Shown: one piece after another, positions 22,810-34,070 of the stretch
Numbering within the stretch: position 1 is the first letter of the stretch
Layout of the letters: the number at the start of each line of letters is the position of its first letter
NCBI GenBank assembly: GCA_001632425.1
Contig: KV425619.1
Coordinates: 52,376-116,375, forward strand
Direction of reading: 5' to 3'
Origin: Neolentinus lepideus HHB14362 ss-1
Taxonomy: Eukaryota; Basidiomycota; Agaricomycetes; Gloeophyllales; Gloeophyllaceae
DNA: 64,000 nucleotides
Program-made: the position numbers and the translations under genes
The notes under the pieces: model-generated
Seen by the model: the letters and a program-made list of their open reading frames with translations, nothing else
What the model was told of the DNA's origin: nothing
The model's database searches: none

Positions 22810-25800
22810 ATGTCTGCCACCAAATCACCTCTCCTAACCCTCCCCACCGAACTCATCGAATCCATTCTAATCATTCTCGCCCCCTCCTGCGTCTCTGCCC
22901 CGGCTCTCCCTTCTCCTGTCTCCTCCTGGCCTTCTTCTCAACATTCCTCTGATCCCGCCTCCTCGCCTCCGTCCTCCCAGCCCTCTCAAGCATCCTCTCA
23001 GACCACTTCCACGTTTCCATCGTCATTGGGGAATGGCGACCTCACCCTCCGCCCCGAATCCACCCTCCTCCTCGCCCGCACCCTCCTCGCCCTTTCTTTG
23101 ACATGCAGACAACTCCACCGCGTCCTCGCAGCCCCACCCGATGGCCATCTCTGGCGCGAAATATACCTAGGAGTATGGGATGACCCGCGGCGGGCACTCA
23201 GTTTACGCTCACCGACTAGGTGAGTTCTTATTTACTGTTATCATTTCATATGCTTACGGCGGGTGGGGTGGACAAGCATCGGTATCAGCGACATCGATTG
23301 GGAAGACGACTTCAAAGTGCGCATCCGCGCAGCATCCTACATCCTCTCTCGAACATCCCACCACCCTGCCTCCTCCTTTTCACGCGAAGCAATCGAAACC
23401 GCCCTCAACATCCTCCTCCACGTACTGCATACCGCGCACCCGGTCCCTCCCTCACTCTCACTTCCCCCGTGCTCGAATAACGCGGCCAGTTGGGCGGACT
23501 TCACACCACCACCTCTCCAGCCGCACTTGATGGTACACGATCATCATATCATTGAAGCAAGTTCCACGCGCACGGTGAGTAGCGGAGAAGGAGAGGCGGA
23601 TGGGAGACTCGAGTGGCCGCTGGAGAGTCGGAACGTCGATTGGGTGCGTGGCGTATTGGAGCATGGGTGGCCGGCGGAGGTGGGGTGGAGGTTAGTGGGT
23701 GGGGAGCCGTTCGAGGAGGCTGAGAGGCTGCCGGACAAGGACAGCAGTATTCACAGCGGGGGAAACGGGGAAGGTAAGGACGATGGAAATGAAGATAATG
23801 ATGTAGGAGGAAGTAGAAAGGGGAAAGGGAAGGGGAAAGAAACGAAGAGTAAGAGAACTCGGAAACCAGAAACGAGGAGTCGGTCTGGTGTGTTCGATCG
23901 GTTGGTCTTTCCTTCCACAACTCCCTTCCCACTTCGTTCCCCCTCTCATTGACGATCGCGTTACAGAGAGTTCGACGAATCCGACATTGGCCAGACGTTC
24001 TGGCGCCTCGTAGCCTACACCGGGTTCCTTCCCGTCACGCCGCCTCCCAAAGGTCCTCCCACCCCTTCTCCGCAAGATCCCTCCGACGAAGACGAAGGAG
24101 ACGACGGCATGCGCGACTTGGCGCGGGTGTCGGATTCGGAGGACTCGGAGGACGGGCAGGACTCGTCCGAGGCGCAGTCCGCGCGCGCGCGCCGTCTCGC
24201 CCGTATGCGGGTATACAACCTGCAGTATCTGAGGAGGGAGCGGCGGTGGGGCCCGTTCTTGCCCGTCACTCCTTCCGCGGGACCTAGCAGTTCGAAGGGC
24301 AAGGGGAAGGAGCGGGCGCGTGGGGAGGATGAGGGCGACGAGGAGGGAGGGGAAGAGGAAGGTAGTGGGAGGAGGAAGAGGAGAAGGAGAAGGAGAGGCG
24401 TGGGGCAGCCGGTGATGTTTTTGAGATCCGAGGAGGGCGCGGATGGGGAGCGTGTTTTGGTACTCGACACGGGTATGGATGGAGACGATGAAGGTGAAGA
24501 TGGGGACGAGGAAGGTGGGGAGGAAGAGGGAGGGAACACGGATGGGAGGGTCGTCGTCCGCGTCAGGATCGGAGGGGGCGAGAGGGACGTGCTAGAGCTC
24601 GAGGGGGAACTCGACGAGTCCGACGACGAAGAGAACTCTCACGGCGAGGGGCGTGAAGACGAGAGCGCTGGGGAAACCGGCGCTACTCAGGAGGGCAACG
24701 AAGGGGACGGAGACGACTCCGACTCTGAATCCGACTCCTCTTACGACCCGTCCTCCCGCTCCTCCTCGACTCTCGCCGCCCCATCCTACCTCCCCTTGCT
24801 CAACCTCTCGCCCACCCCGCCTCCCTCTCGTACCCCTCCCGCCCTTCCCCGCCCGATGTATCTACGGCCCGACTGGGCATACTTGGCGAGCGTACGACTG
24901 GTGGTGGAGGCGAATCTGCGGGAGGCAGTGGGCGAAGGGCTGGTAAGGGGACTGGGAGAGGTGGGGGGCGTGCGAGGGCGCGTGTTTGTTAGGCCCGAGG
25001 ACGGTTTGGGTAAAGAGGACGGGGAGGAAGGGAGGGAGAAGCAAGAGGGCGAATGTGGTGGGTGGGACTGGGCGGGCGTGGAAGGTGCGTGGAGGCGGTG
25101 TGTGTGTTGGATGGATTATCGGGATTTGATATGTGAGTGGTCGTTCGCTCAGCCGGTAGATTATGACCACCCTGATCCATTACGGTGCAATCGTGGGTTT
25201 TAGTGAATAACGTGCGTTTCCTTCTCCCTTTCCTCTCGTCTTCTCCACATGCGTGCTGATTGCGATTATGCGGTGATTCTTGTTGGTGGCGGATAGCTCC
25301 ATGCACCCGCGACGAGATACAGCTCCCCCACCTTACAGGAAGCTATGCGTATCATTCCACTACAACTCCACGTGTCGCATTATACAACGAATCCGGAGTT
25401 CCCAGAGAGGCCAGATATCCATGTTGAGGGACAGGTACGCCTTCTTCCTCTCTCCCTCGTCCCTGTCTCTCCTCTCCTTGTTCTTCCTCGTCTCTGTCCG
25501 TTCTTCTTTTTTCTGTTCTCTGTATTGTGTATTTTGAGCCGAGGTAGGATCAAGATGCTGACGTAGACGTATACGACAGGCGGCAGGCCCAGATCACACG
25601 ATGCGCCGCGTCTGGGGCGTCGTGGGTATGATCGGGACTGCTGAGAATGGTGAAGTCCGTTGGAACCTCGTGAGTCGCACCGTCTATCTCCATTCTTCTG
25701 CTTTGGAAAGGTCCACTAAGCACTTCAATGGTGATGATCCAATAGGTTCATTGTAGGCGCGACGGCGAGCAGTGGCAGGACGAGTGGGCGATGGAAGGGG

Positions 25801-26073
25801 TGCAGGTGGGCGGTATCGGCTCGGCGTTGGGTGTGTTGGGGATGTGGACGGGGGCGGAGCATGAGCGGACGGATCCCTTGGGTGCGTGATTTCGCTTTCT
25901 TTCTGTTGCTAGTATAGCTTTGTTCCCTACTATTCCAAGTGGTGCTATTGGCCTCAGTCCTCACTTTCCTGCTCTTTCACTTTTTCGTGTCCATTATAGA
26001 GGAGCTTCTTCCTTACGAATGCGCGTTCTTGTTTTTTCCAGGTCCAAGTTGGATGTGGAAAGTCATGGTTTAG
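22810..26073 (+). CDS. F-box protein with large acidic insert
   Basis: Putative substrate receptor of an SCF ubiquitin ligase. Exons: 22810-23219, 23277-23900, 23967-25132, 25204-25211, 25297-25434, about 25548-25669, 25746-25881 and 26042-26073. Residues about 10-130 are the F-box (LPTELIESILIIL... LARTLLALSLTCRQLHRVL... WREIYL), split by a Ser/Pro-rich insert. SIGISDIDWEDDFKVR, REFDESDIGQTFWRL and the C-terminal EGVQVGGIGSALGVLGMWTGA, HERTDPLGPSWMWKV are hallmarks of a fungal F-box family. Between them lies a very acidic Glu/Gly/Asp/Arg low-complexity region (24.1-24.8 kb) with high GC. The 8-base exon at 25204 joins RDLI to NNLHAP. I could not join the frame DADVDVYDRR (about 25,560-25,585) to the frame HTMRRVWGVVGMIG (from about 25,595) with any intron: either a one-base error or a real frameshift. 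The family and the ends are sure; integrity is not. Confidence 0.75.
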
Positions 26074-27115
26074 TCAGACTCCATATCAGTAATGGATTTG
26101 TTGATTTCGTGATCTGAGGTGAGCTGGGTCTTCGTATATTGCCATGCTCTCGTACTAATTTGTTTGGCGAAGATATGCGTACCTGGCTCCGCGCGCTTCG
26201 TGCTCGTGATTTGTGCATGCTATATTTCAGAATGTGCATGCGCAGGACATGTGCACTTATGGAACAATATCATTCAAAATCGTTGTATTACCGCGCAATG
26301 AATCGGCCGGCTCTTGAGTGCTTCGATATGCGCCGAAAGGCTAAGTGCCACATGCAATACACTATGGTCTACGATGAAGCAGGCTCTAAAGAGCAACTTC
26401 CTAGCTCAAGATATCACTTCCACGAACCCTCCCACCACGCTGGCGATAGGTATCAAGACGATGATGCACATAACAGCCCTTCTTCACTTTGACCAACGAG
26501 ACAGCTTGGATCTATCGATCCCAATAATACTGTCTCCCAAGAACTGACCGGTGCATAACCACGTCATTAGCCACATTCTTTGGTGCGTGGTACCTTGCCC
26601 TGGTTTGAAACGCTGAGAGCGTAGATGAAGATATAATGGTAGTATCAAGGCAACGATGCCCACGAGCTACTCGGATTCGCCTCCCATCGGCATTATCCAG
26701 ACCTAAAACCCGAACGCAGAAACATGACTAGGACATTTCTCGTCTTTCAGTTCGTCACAAGCACGGTGCGGCTCGCACTTGAGTATCATGACCGCTAGTG
26801 TGTTGCCGAGTTCAGGGATTGTCGTAAGGATCGTGCATCCGCAACATGGACCATATAATTCGAGGACGCTCAGAAACGACTTTGGTTTGCTTTGATTCAG
26901 CTTCTCTGCATCGATACATTTAGTAGGTCGTGTGGTATGTGGTCTATTTTCTGCGTACAGGTTATTTCTCGCCGTGAAACGACATGTTAACCGGGAAATA
27001 CATATAGAAGTACACTACCGTGATTGTGACGACCTATAGCCCAGCATTGCATTACCCTCCCAACGCCTGATGACACCTCGCACAAGAAATACAACTTGAC
27101 TACTGCCTTCTGCCG
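26074..27115. other. Intergenic, no supported gene
   Basis: A 117-codon plus frame (26,139-26,492) has no recognisable domain. The rest shows only short frames on both strands. The right edge meets the last exon of the copia-disrupted gene. Confidence 0.45.
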
Positions 27116-27293
27116 TTACATCCACCAACTGTTTGCTTGAAGAGACGAGACATATTGACCGGTGTGTCGAACGTGCCTGGGGAGCTCATCGGGATTGGCG
27201 GGCCATCCAGGCGGCATTGCTGCTCTAGGAACACCTGCCGGCACCAAGCGACGAGGAGTTGGCCCGAGCAGGAGAGGCGATGCTGCTCCCCCG

Positions 27294-27568
27294 TGTAGAA
27301 GCTTTACAACACAATACTCAGCCGTGTACGAAACGACTGGCATTCGATCTATGTACCTTTACAACACAATACTAATGTACTTGATCAGAATGGTATGTCA
27401 GTTATAGATGATGTCGGACGTACCTCAGCCGTGTACGAAACGACTGAGGAAAGGGGGAAACGCATGGGTCCGTTCTCTATATACTAGTCCGTTCTGCTTC
27501 TGTGAAATGAGCTTTGTCTGTCACCTCGCGTTGCACATCCGCGATCGGTGTGTCAGCGCACGTCAACA
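27294..27568 (-). repeat. Copia 3' LTR
   Basis: 275 bases, matched to the other LTR. It contains internal near-repeats of TTTACAACACAATACT and of CAGCCGTGTACGAAACGACT. Flanked on its outer side by target duplication CCCCG. Confidence 0.93.
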
Positions 27569-27658
27569 CTCCTCCTCGATGCGAGGTCCATAATCCACCA
27601 ACTCCTCCTGTTGCGGTATCCAACTCCTCCTCGTCTTGATGTCCACTCCTCCTGAGTC

Positions 27659-29077
27659 TTAACGAAGGCCAAGGAACGATCGTAGGCGAAGGAACTGGCG
27701 GGGTTCGAGAGCTTTGGTAAAAATGTCAGCGACATTGTCGTTGGTATTGACGTAACTGACGGAGAGGGTACGGGCGTCGCTTAGTTCACGGATATGATGA
27801 TACTTAATGTCAATGTGTTTGGATCGGCTGTGGAATGAGGGGTCGCCAGATAGAACAATAGCGCCGTTGTTGTCGCAAAGTAAAGGAGTGGGTGCAGTTT
27901 GTTCGAAATTGATACCTTTGAGAACTGCTCGAAGCCAGATAAGTTCCTTTGCAGCTTCTGATGCTGTGACATATTCGGCTTCACACGAGGATGTGGAGAC
28001 TGTCTTTTGCTTCTGTGAGCGCCAGGTGACCATGCCAGATCCGAGACTAAAGCAATAACCACCAGTAGATCACCTCATATCGGGGCACATAGCGAAGCCT
28101 GAGTCTGTCCAGCCGATGAGTTGTGCAGTGTGCTTGCCACCCAGAACCAGCTTCAATGATCGAGTTCCTTTGAGGTAACGGACTACTCGCTTTGCAGCTT
28201 CCCAATGTGCTGATCCATAGCAGTCGAGGAATTGACTTAGATATTGAACGGCATACGAGATGTCTGGTCGTGTACCGACAGCGAGGTACATGAGTGAGCC
28301 GACAAGCGAGCGGTAAGGTAAGGTCGCAGCAAGAAGTTTCTCCTCCTCAGTCTGCGGAGAGTGCTCCTTCTGAGAAAGCCGGAGACTGGATTCCATGGGC
28401 GTGGAGACCAGATAGGCATCTTTGAGATTAAACTGGGTGACGACGCGATCGATAAGGGCAGTTTGGGAAAGTGCCACGGTGCGAGAGGGATGGTCGTGCT
28501 CAATTGCGATGCCGAGGCAGAACTTGGCCTCACCCTGATCCGATATTTGCCACTTTTCGCGCAACTGATCCTTGAAGCACTCGTTAGCTGCAGGATGATT
28601 GGCGACAGAAAGGAAATCATCCACATGGATGCCGGCAAGGACAATTCCAGAAGAGTCTTCACGATAATAGATGCAGTATTCACAGGTAAGTCGCGTAAAC
28701 TGCAGCTCCACCATGCGCTCGTGCATCATCTTGTTCCAAATACGACCAGCCTGTTTCATGCCATAGAGCCCCTTCTGTAATTCCCAGACCCAGTCCTCCT
28801 TTCCAGGTTCCTCAAAGCCCTCAGGTTGGTACATGTAGCAAGTCTCGTCTTGGGGTAAGAGGCCATAAAGGAAAGCAGTTTTGATGTCAATCTGCTAAGT
28901 GTCCCAGTCCAGCGCCACCGCAAGATGTAACAGTGCCCGAAAAGACTCCATGTGCATCGTCGGAGAGGACGTTTTGTCGTAGTCCAAGCCAAAAACAGCC
29001 TCGTAGCCTTTGCATACGTAGCGAGCCTTATAACAAACAGGAGTACTGTGCTCATCACGCTTGAGGCGAAACAGAGG
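27659..29077 (-). pseudogene. Copia reverse transcriptase and RNase H, broken by stops
   Basis: This is the same reading frame as the upstream polyprotein, interrupted by three stops: TGA at the 29,078 boundary, TAG between WDT and QIDIKTAFL (about 28,895), and TGA between PDMR and STGGYCFSLG (about 28,070). Between them the RT motifs are intact: QIDIKTAFLYG, GLYGMKQAGRIWNK, the catalytic pair in IHVDDFLSVA, and SLVGSLMYLAVGTRPD. RNase H reads SSCEAEYVTASEAAKE, LLCDNNGAI, HIDIKYHHIRE and ends LRSFLGLR. Each stop is one transition away from the expected codon. No frameshift is needed. Confidence 0.9.
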
Positions 29078-32000
29078 TCAACCGTGCATGAGCTTGCGAC
29101 CAGGCGGAACAGCCGACGGAGGAATGAGTTTGTAGACTCCGAGCTCCTTGATAGATGCAAATTCATCGAGGAGAGCTTTGTGCCATTGGCCAGCATCCAT
29201 CGAGGACATTGCCTCCTTGAGGTTTTTCGGGTCATCAGGAAACTCGACATCGATGGGGCCATCCTTGAGAGCAGTAAAAGACTCATGAAGAAGTGCAAGG
29301 ACCTCAGCAACAGTAGTAGGTTGACCAGTACGGCGAGCAGCACGTTCCTGATGAAGGCGTCCACCAATGGCAGTAGATTCGGCAACAGCTTGCTGAACGG
29401 GAGTGACTTTCATGACACCCATCGCAGCGGCGAGGCGGTCACTAGGAATAGGAATACGAGAAGATCGACGAAAAGGTAGATCAGGCGGGGCAGCAGCAGG
29501 AGCAGGAGCAACATCGCCAGAACCAGAGACCAAAGGGTTGACAACAGCAGGAGGTACAGGAAGGTTGACAATATCGGGAAGAGGTATCGATGAAAATGGA
29601 GCATCCGCGACATCATCAGGTGAGAGACTGAGAGTATCCGGGACGGGCGGGCTGACTTGCAGGCTGCGGGGCGGCTCTTGAGGATCTTGAGTGGCTTGCG
29701 AGTCTTGCATATTTTGAGGAACTTGAGAGTCTTGAGGCAGGGATGTATGAATGACACAACCGGGATGATAGGATTGGGGAGTAGCTTCATGGGACTCAAT
29801 GAATTCCACATGAAAAGAGGTATAAATTTTGTGAGTAGCACGGTGGTAGCAGCGGTAAGCCTTGGAATTAGGACTGTACCCAATAAGCACACATTCGACG
29901 GAGCGTGGTCTGATTTTAGGGTTGTACGAGTTCTCGATGAGCACAAAGGCACGACAGCCGATCTCGCGAAGGTGAGATACGTCGGGTTTATGACCGTAAT
30001 AGGCCTCATAGGGTGTCTTATAATCAGACAAGCTGCAGGAAGGGGTGCGCACAGTGAGGTAACACGCGGTGTGGATGAGTTCATCCCAGTGGTTCTCGGG
30101 CAACTGGGCCTGAATGCGCATAGTACGCGCCTTGTTATGCAGAGTACGATGAACACGTTCGGCACGACCATTGTGAGCTGAGACGTGGGGTGCTGTAAAT
30201 TGATGTTGGGTACCGCGAGATGCCAACCAAGAAGCCATCTGCGCACTCTTAAGTTCACCACTATCCATTCGATAGATTCCTACACGGAGCCCAGTCTCAT
30301 TTTCACGAATACGTTCCCAAGCCTGGAGGGCAGGGAGTGCCGCATCTTTCGTTGCGATTGGGAGGGACCATATAAAAGATGTATGGTCATCTACGAGATT
30401 GAGTACATAGTGATTTCCTACAGCTGAAACAACAGACTCCTCCATCAGGTCTGCATAAACGATGCCCAGTGCCCTCGTTGCCCTCTCCCCAGCCCTGACC
30501 TTAGGTGGGGAATTTGTAACCTGCTTCCCAAGGATACAATGGTCACATTTTGGGGGCTGGGCGGAGAGATTGACACGCATACCTTCGACAGAGTTGTGAG
30601 TCGCCATCTCGACAACTGTCCGAGGATTGGTGTGGCCAAGACGATGATGCCAAGTGGCAAGGTCAGGGATGTGGGTGGTGAAAAGAGCATGGGCAGTAGC
30701 AGGAGGGGGGCTGTCGATCCGATAGAGCTTATGAGCAGTACGGGTGCCACATGCAACGACAGTACCATTTGGTTTGGTGAGCCAGCAGGAGGTGCAATTG
30801 AAATGCGCAGTGAGATTCAGGGAATCAGAGAGACACCCGACTGAGACTAGTTGAACGGTGGCCTGTGGTATGTATAAAACGTTCTCGAGGACAAGTGTGA
30901 TACCGTGAGCGACCAGGAGCTTGATCTTGCCAATGCCAATTGCATGAATAGTAGAGCTGCCGACACCACGAATAGGGCTGGCAGGTACTGGACGAAGCTC
31001 AAAGAAATCAGTGCGATCGGGAGAGACATGGGTTGTGGCACCCAAATCGAGGAAGAAGGATACATCCGGGTTTTGCAAAGGGACAGCACGAGCATCTGTG
31101 GTGACAGGGCTGACAGGAAGAGAAGCTAGAGCTGGGAACACAAGATCAGGTCTCCTCCTCTCGTGCCAGTTGACATTGCAGTCAAAACCCTTGATGATCG
31201 CCATATGAGCCTCATATTCGAAACAGTCGCCAGCGGAGTCGCAATATGCATCCAACCATTTGGGAGTGGAGACAGACGTGGCATGAAGGGCGGCCGGTGC
31301 TTCAGCAGAGTTCAGAGCAACCGAGGTCAAAGACGAACTCGCGTCAGAGGATTCAGCAAGATAGAACACCGTGCCAGTAGCACTGTCGAGAAGGTACACC
31401 TTGCCATCAATGACATGGCGAACAGCGCCAGCGGCACCACCAATGGAGCCAGGAGCCAAAGATGACGACGACAAGCCTTTACCGCGAGCAGCGTGCTTAG
31501 CGCATTTAGTGGCAAGGACCTCGTCCTTCTTGCCTTCCATCAGACCGCCGGGAGCCCAGCATGTAGCAACGAGATGGTTCTTCGATTTGCAATGAGTGCA
31601 CCAGGTACCAGACTGAGCAGCGAGGACCTCAACAGGCTGTGAAGAGGAGCCAGCAACCTTATCGGTATCAAGTTTCTTCTGGCAGTCGAGGATCTGCTGC
31701 TCGGTGTCCAAATGAGCACGAATGACGGCAGGGGTGAGAGGCCTATCCTTCGATGAGCTAGACAAGACAGTTGCAAGATGATCACGGACACCGCGGAAGT
31801 GGTCGCCGAGCGCATTCAGCATGATAATAGCTAAGAAGACCTCCTCAGTGGGGATGCCAATTGCCCAGATTCGTTTGACAAGCTCTGTCAAGTTGTGACT
31901 CGTGGTAGCAAGGCATTCGTCGGGAGTGTACCATGTCGCAAAAGCCTCCTCAATGAGGGTAAGTTGAGTCAGAGGACCCTGCTGTTCGTGGCGGGCATGG

Positions 32001-32545
32001 AGGTTTGTCCAGGCGGTAGTGGCGTCGGGGGCAGCGTCGATGATACGGCGCTCCTCCTGAACAGCACAGAGACCCAGGAGTCCAAGGATGACTTCATTGT
32101 TCATAACCCAGTTCTGATGACCCACGGGATCCACAACGGCATCCGGACAAGAGATGCAACCATCGAGATAGCCGCTGAGGTCGCATATACAAAGAGTACG
32201 GTCATTTTGGTCAGACCACTCCATCCAGTTGCCTTTGTGAAGGTCGAGAGTAACAGCGTTGCTAGCAGAGATGATCGAAGGTGGAATGGTAACAGCAGTG
32301 ACAGAAGGAGTCGATGCAGCACTCAGAGATGAGGAAGCAGGACGTCCAGTGGTGAAGAGACCAGCCTTGGGGCCCGTGTCGTCGCCGGCGATAGTCATGG
32401 CAAAAAAAAAAGGCGAGGAGGGCATTGTGGGAGAGATGAACGCGAGGTCAAAAGGAAGTGTGCGCACATATGTGGGCACCGCGGATCGTACTTCGGGATG
32501 GAGAATTGATTGCAGCAGCTTCTGCAACTCGGCTTTCAAGAGCAC
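29078..32545 (-). CDS. Copia Gag-protease-integrase polyprotein, first open part
   Basis: 1155 codons without a stop. The true start is probably an inner ATG (MTIAGDDTG, about 32,396). In order: Gag with a CX2CX4HX4C zinc knuckle (CTHCKSKNHLVATC, about residue 315); an aspartic protease core FFLDLGATTHVS (about 503); integrase with the HHCC zinc domain (WHHRLGHTNP ... CDHCILGKQ) and the catalytic core (LVDDHTSF, RMDSGELKS, SAHNGRAERVHRT); a Pro-rich linker; and the start of reverse transcriptase. The frame ends at a TGA where the family normally has Trp before FRLKRDE. Confidence 0.93.
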   Translation of the reverse strand: MLLKAELQKLLQSILHPEVRSAVPTYVRTLPFDLAFISPTMPSSPFFFAMTIAGDDTGPKAGLFTTGRPASSSLSAASTPSVTAVTIPPSIISASNAVTLDLHKGNWMEWSDQNDRTLCICDLSGYLDGCISCPDAVVDPVGHQNWVMNNEVILGLLGLCAVQEERRIIDAAPDATTAWTNLHARHEQQGPLTQLTLIEEAFATWYTPDECLATTSHNLTELVKRIWAIGIPTEEVFLAIIMLNALGDHFRGVRDHLATVLSSSSKDRPLTPAVIRAHLDTEQQILDCQKKLDTDKVAGSSSQPVEVLAAQSGTWCTHCKSKNHLVATCWAPGGLMEGKKDEVLATKCAKHAARGKGLSSSSLAPGSIGGAAGAVRHVIDGKVYLLDSATGTVFYLAESSDASSSLTSVALNSAEAPAALHATSVSTPKWLDAYCDSAGDCFEYEAHMAIIKGFDCNVNWHERRRPDLVFPALASLPVSPVTTDARAVPLQNPDVSFFLDLGATTHVSPDRTDFFELRPVPASPIRGVGSSTIHAIGIGKIKLLVAHGITLVLENVLYIPQATVQLVSVGCLSDSLNLTAHFNCTSCWLTKPNGTVVACGTRTAHKLYRIDSPPPATAHALFTTHIPDLATWHHRLGHTNPRTVVEMATHNSVEGMRVNLSAQPPKCDHCILGKQVTNSPPKVRAGERATRALGIVYADLMEESVVSAVGNHYVLNLVDDHTSFIWSLPIATKDAALPALQAWERIRENETGLRVGIYRMDSGELKSAQMASWLASRGTQHQFTAPHVSAHNGRAERVHRTLHNKARTMRIQAQLPENHWDELIHTACYLTVRTPSCSLSDYKTPYEAYYGHKPDVSHLREIGCRAFVLIENSYNPKIRPRSVECVLIGYSPNSKAYRCYHRATHKIYTSFHVEFIESHEATPQSYHPGCVIHTSLPQDSQVPQNMQDSQATQDPQEPPRSLQVSPPVPDTLSLSPDDVADAPFSSIPLPDIVNLPVPPAVVNPLVSGSGDVAPAPAAAPPDLPFRRSSRIPIPSDRLAAAMGVMKVTPVQQAVAESTAIGGRLHQERAARRTGQPTTVAEVLALLHESFTALKDGPIDVEFPDDPKNLKEAMSSMDAGQWHKALLDEFASIKELGVYKLIPPSAVPPGRKLMHG

Positions 32546-32568
32546 GAGGTCAACAGCAGCTCATAACC

Positions 32569-32843
32569 TGTAGAAGCTTTACAACACAATACTCAGCCGT
32601 GTACGAAACGACTAGCATTCGATCTATGTACCTTTACAACACAATACTAATGTACTTGATCAGAATGGTATGTCAGTTATAGATGATGTCGGACGTACCT
32701 CAGCCGTGTACGAAATGACTGAGGAAAGGGGGAAACGCATGGGTCCGTTCTCTATATACTAGTCCGTTCTGCTTCTGTGAAATGAGCTTTGTCTGTCACC
32801 TTGCATTGCACATCCGCGATCGGTGCATCAGCGCGCGTCAACA
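32569..32843 (-). repeat. Copia 5' LTR
   Basis: 275 bases, the partner of the LTR at 27,294. It should carry the element's promoter. Differences from the partner are all C/T or G/A. Followed on its outer side by CCCCG. Confidence 0.93.
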
Positions 32844-33546
32844 CCCCGTACTGCACAAATGGTGTTACTATGGTCAAGTGTGGCAATTCCACGTGGAACA
32901 TTTGGAGGCCTCGTATACACGAGGCGATGATTCCGTAGGGCTCCAGGTTTCGTAGATGCATCATAACATGCCACGTCAAGATTGGCAATGTGTGACGCTG
33001 CCATACGCTATACTGGACAGAGACATAGTTATTTAGCCGTAGCCAGTTGCCAACATGGTGATATATGGTTCCTGGGGTTGGATAAACAGTTAGGCCCCAC
33101 GAAAGACTGGCCAATGTCAAGTATACCTCGAACACAAGCCCACCCGCCGGGGAGAGGGGACTCTATATCTTTGGTGAAGAAATCATATGTGATCCCCCAG
33201 GTAGACGGTGGCAAGTGGAAGAGCTGGAAGGGAGGTGGGAACGCTACAGCTGTTGCCGGGGGTGGTTGAGTGACAGATCAAAAGCTTTCGATACAGGTCA
33301 ATATTTACCTGGTCCATGTAAACCTTGTGCAACTAGAGCAGCCATCGTGGTTGGTATGTCGACACCAGCTTTGACAAATTGAGTGGTACGCTGTCGTAGG
33401 AAGGTGCACCGTACTGGCCTTACATATAGATAATCGTCACAATTGCTTGCTCCTGCGTTTACTTGCCATTGTTCACTATCAATATTCAATAGCTGGTCTT
33501 TTGTCCTAGCATCTCGGTGTTATCCGAGCGGAGTTTCGAATAAGTT

Positions 33547-34070
33547 ATGAGTCCTGAGGTACGAAGGATGAGTTTGTACGCTCAAAATGAGCGGGTTGCC
33601 GAACAATGTCCTTCGTGGGAACTCGTGCCGAGTAATCGGTGTTTCAAAATATTTGTAGTGCTAATCACAAAATTGGATCCCAGATTCATAGTCCGTTTGT
33701 AGTGATCACTACAAAGAGACTACAAACTCGTTTTGTAGTCCATTTTTTCAATATTCTCTTCCTCGCTATCTTCAAATTGCTCCTTTTCCTTCCTCCTTTT
33801 CAATATAAGCTTATACCATATATATGTGTCATTGTTAATATTCCTGTAGTTTTAGCATTTTCTTTGCCTTCGAGGTACCCGATACGTTCTCCGAGAGCTT
33901 TCTTACCATGGGAATTTGACTTCAATGACCGTTTGTTGTGGGTGGCGCGGTGGCACGCCACGGCGATTCCAAATACTGGCTTCTGATTGGCCAGATGCTC
34001 TCTCACGCGGGTCACTTCATAAATTTGGGCTTCAAGTCTGGTGTATAATCTTAGCTGACTTCACCATTCA
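33547..34070 (+). repeat. Dispersed repeat, second copy of the 1-512 family
   Basis: Begins ATGAGTCCTGAGGT, contains three TTTGTAGT(G/C) blocks near 33,650-33,745, and ends near CATTGAGTGAGCATG. The landmarks match those of the minus-strand copy at 1-512 in order and spacing. AT-rich, with no transposase. Confidence 0.6.

Larger units (their letters stand above)
27294..32843 (-). mobile_element. Full-length Ty1/copia LTR retrotransposon, 5550 bp
   Basis: Two 275-base LTRs (27294-27568 and 32569-32843) start TG and end CA when read on the minus strand, and the element is flanked by the perfect 5-base target duplication CCCCG (27289-27293 and 32844-32848). Genes read on the minus strand in the copia order gag-protease-integrase-RT-RNase H. 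A purine tract GAGGAGGAG lies directly before the 3' LTR (27,569-27,577). The sequence after the 5' LTR reads GGTTATGAGC, a possible degenerate primer-binding site. The LTRs differ at about seven positions by eye, all transitions (about 97.5% identity), so insertion is fairly recent. Pol carries three stop codons, so the copy is probably not autonomous. Confidence 0.95.
27116..33489 (-). pseudogene. Unidentified host gene interrupted by a copia element
   Basis: Three coding blocks run right to left: a frame ending VAQGLHGPG (to about 33,310), an exon with PPPFQLFHLPPSTWGITYD (about 33,240-33,150), and an exon GTIYHHVGNWLRLNNY onward (about 33,085-32,844). Introns between them have GT-AG ends and matching phase. 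The third exon runs straight into the copia target site CCCCG. On the other side, from 27,293 down, the frame continues GGAASPLLLGPTPRRLVPAG and ends ANSWWM-stop at 27,116. Removing the element and one copy of the duplication leaves a single open frame across the join. I do not recognise the product; it is Pro-rich at the end with no signal peptide or motif I can name. The 5' end is uncertain. A related relic lies at 47.8-48.2 kb. Confidence 0.65.

Noticed and set aside
24015..24539. 174-codon minus frame opposite the F-box gene, Ser/Pro-rich
   Set aside because: It mirrors the acidic Glu/Gly low-complexity region of the F-box gene; composition explains the open frame.
28952..32332. Long plus-strand open frames (up to 175 codons) across the copia element
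   Set aside because: They are antisense shadows of the copia polyprotein; no domain, no start context, and the minus strand carries all family motifs.
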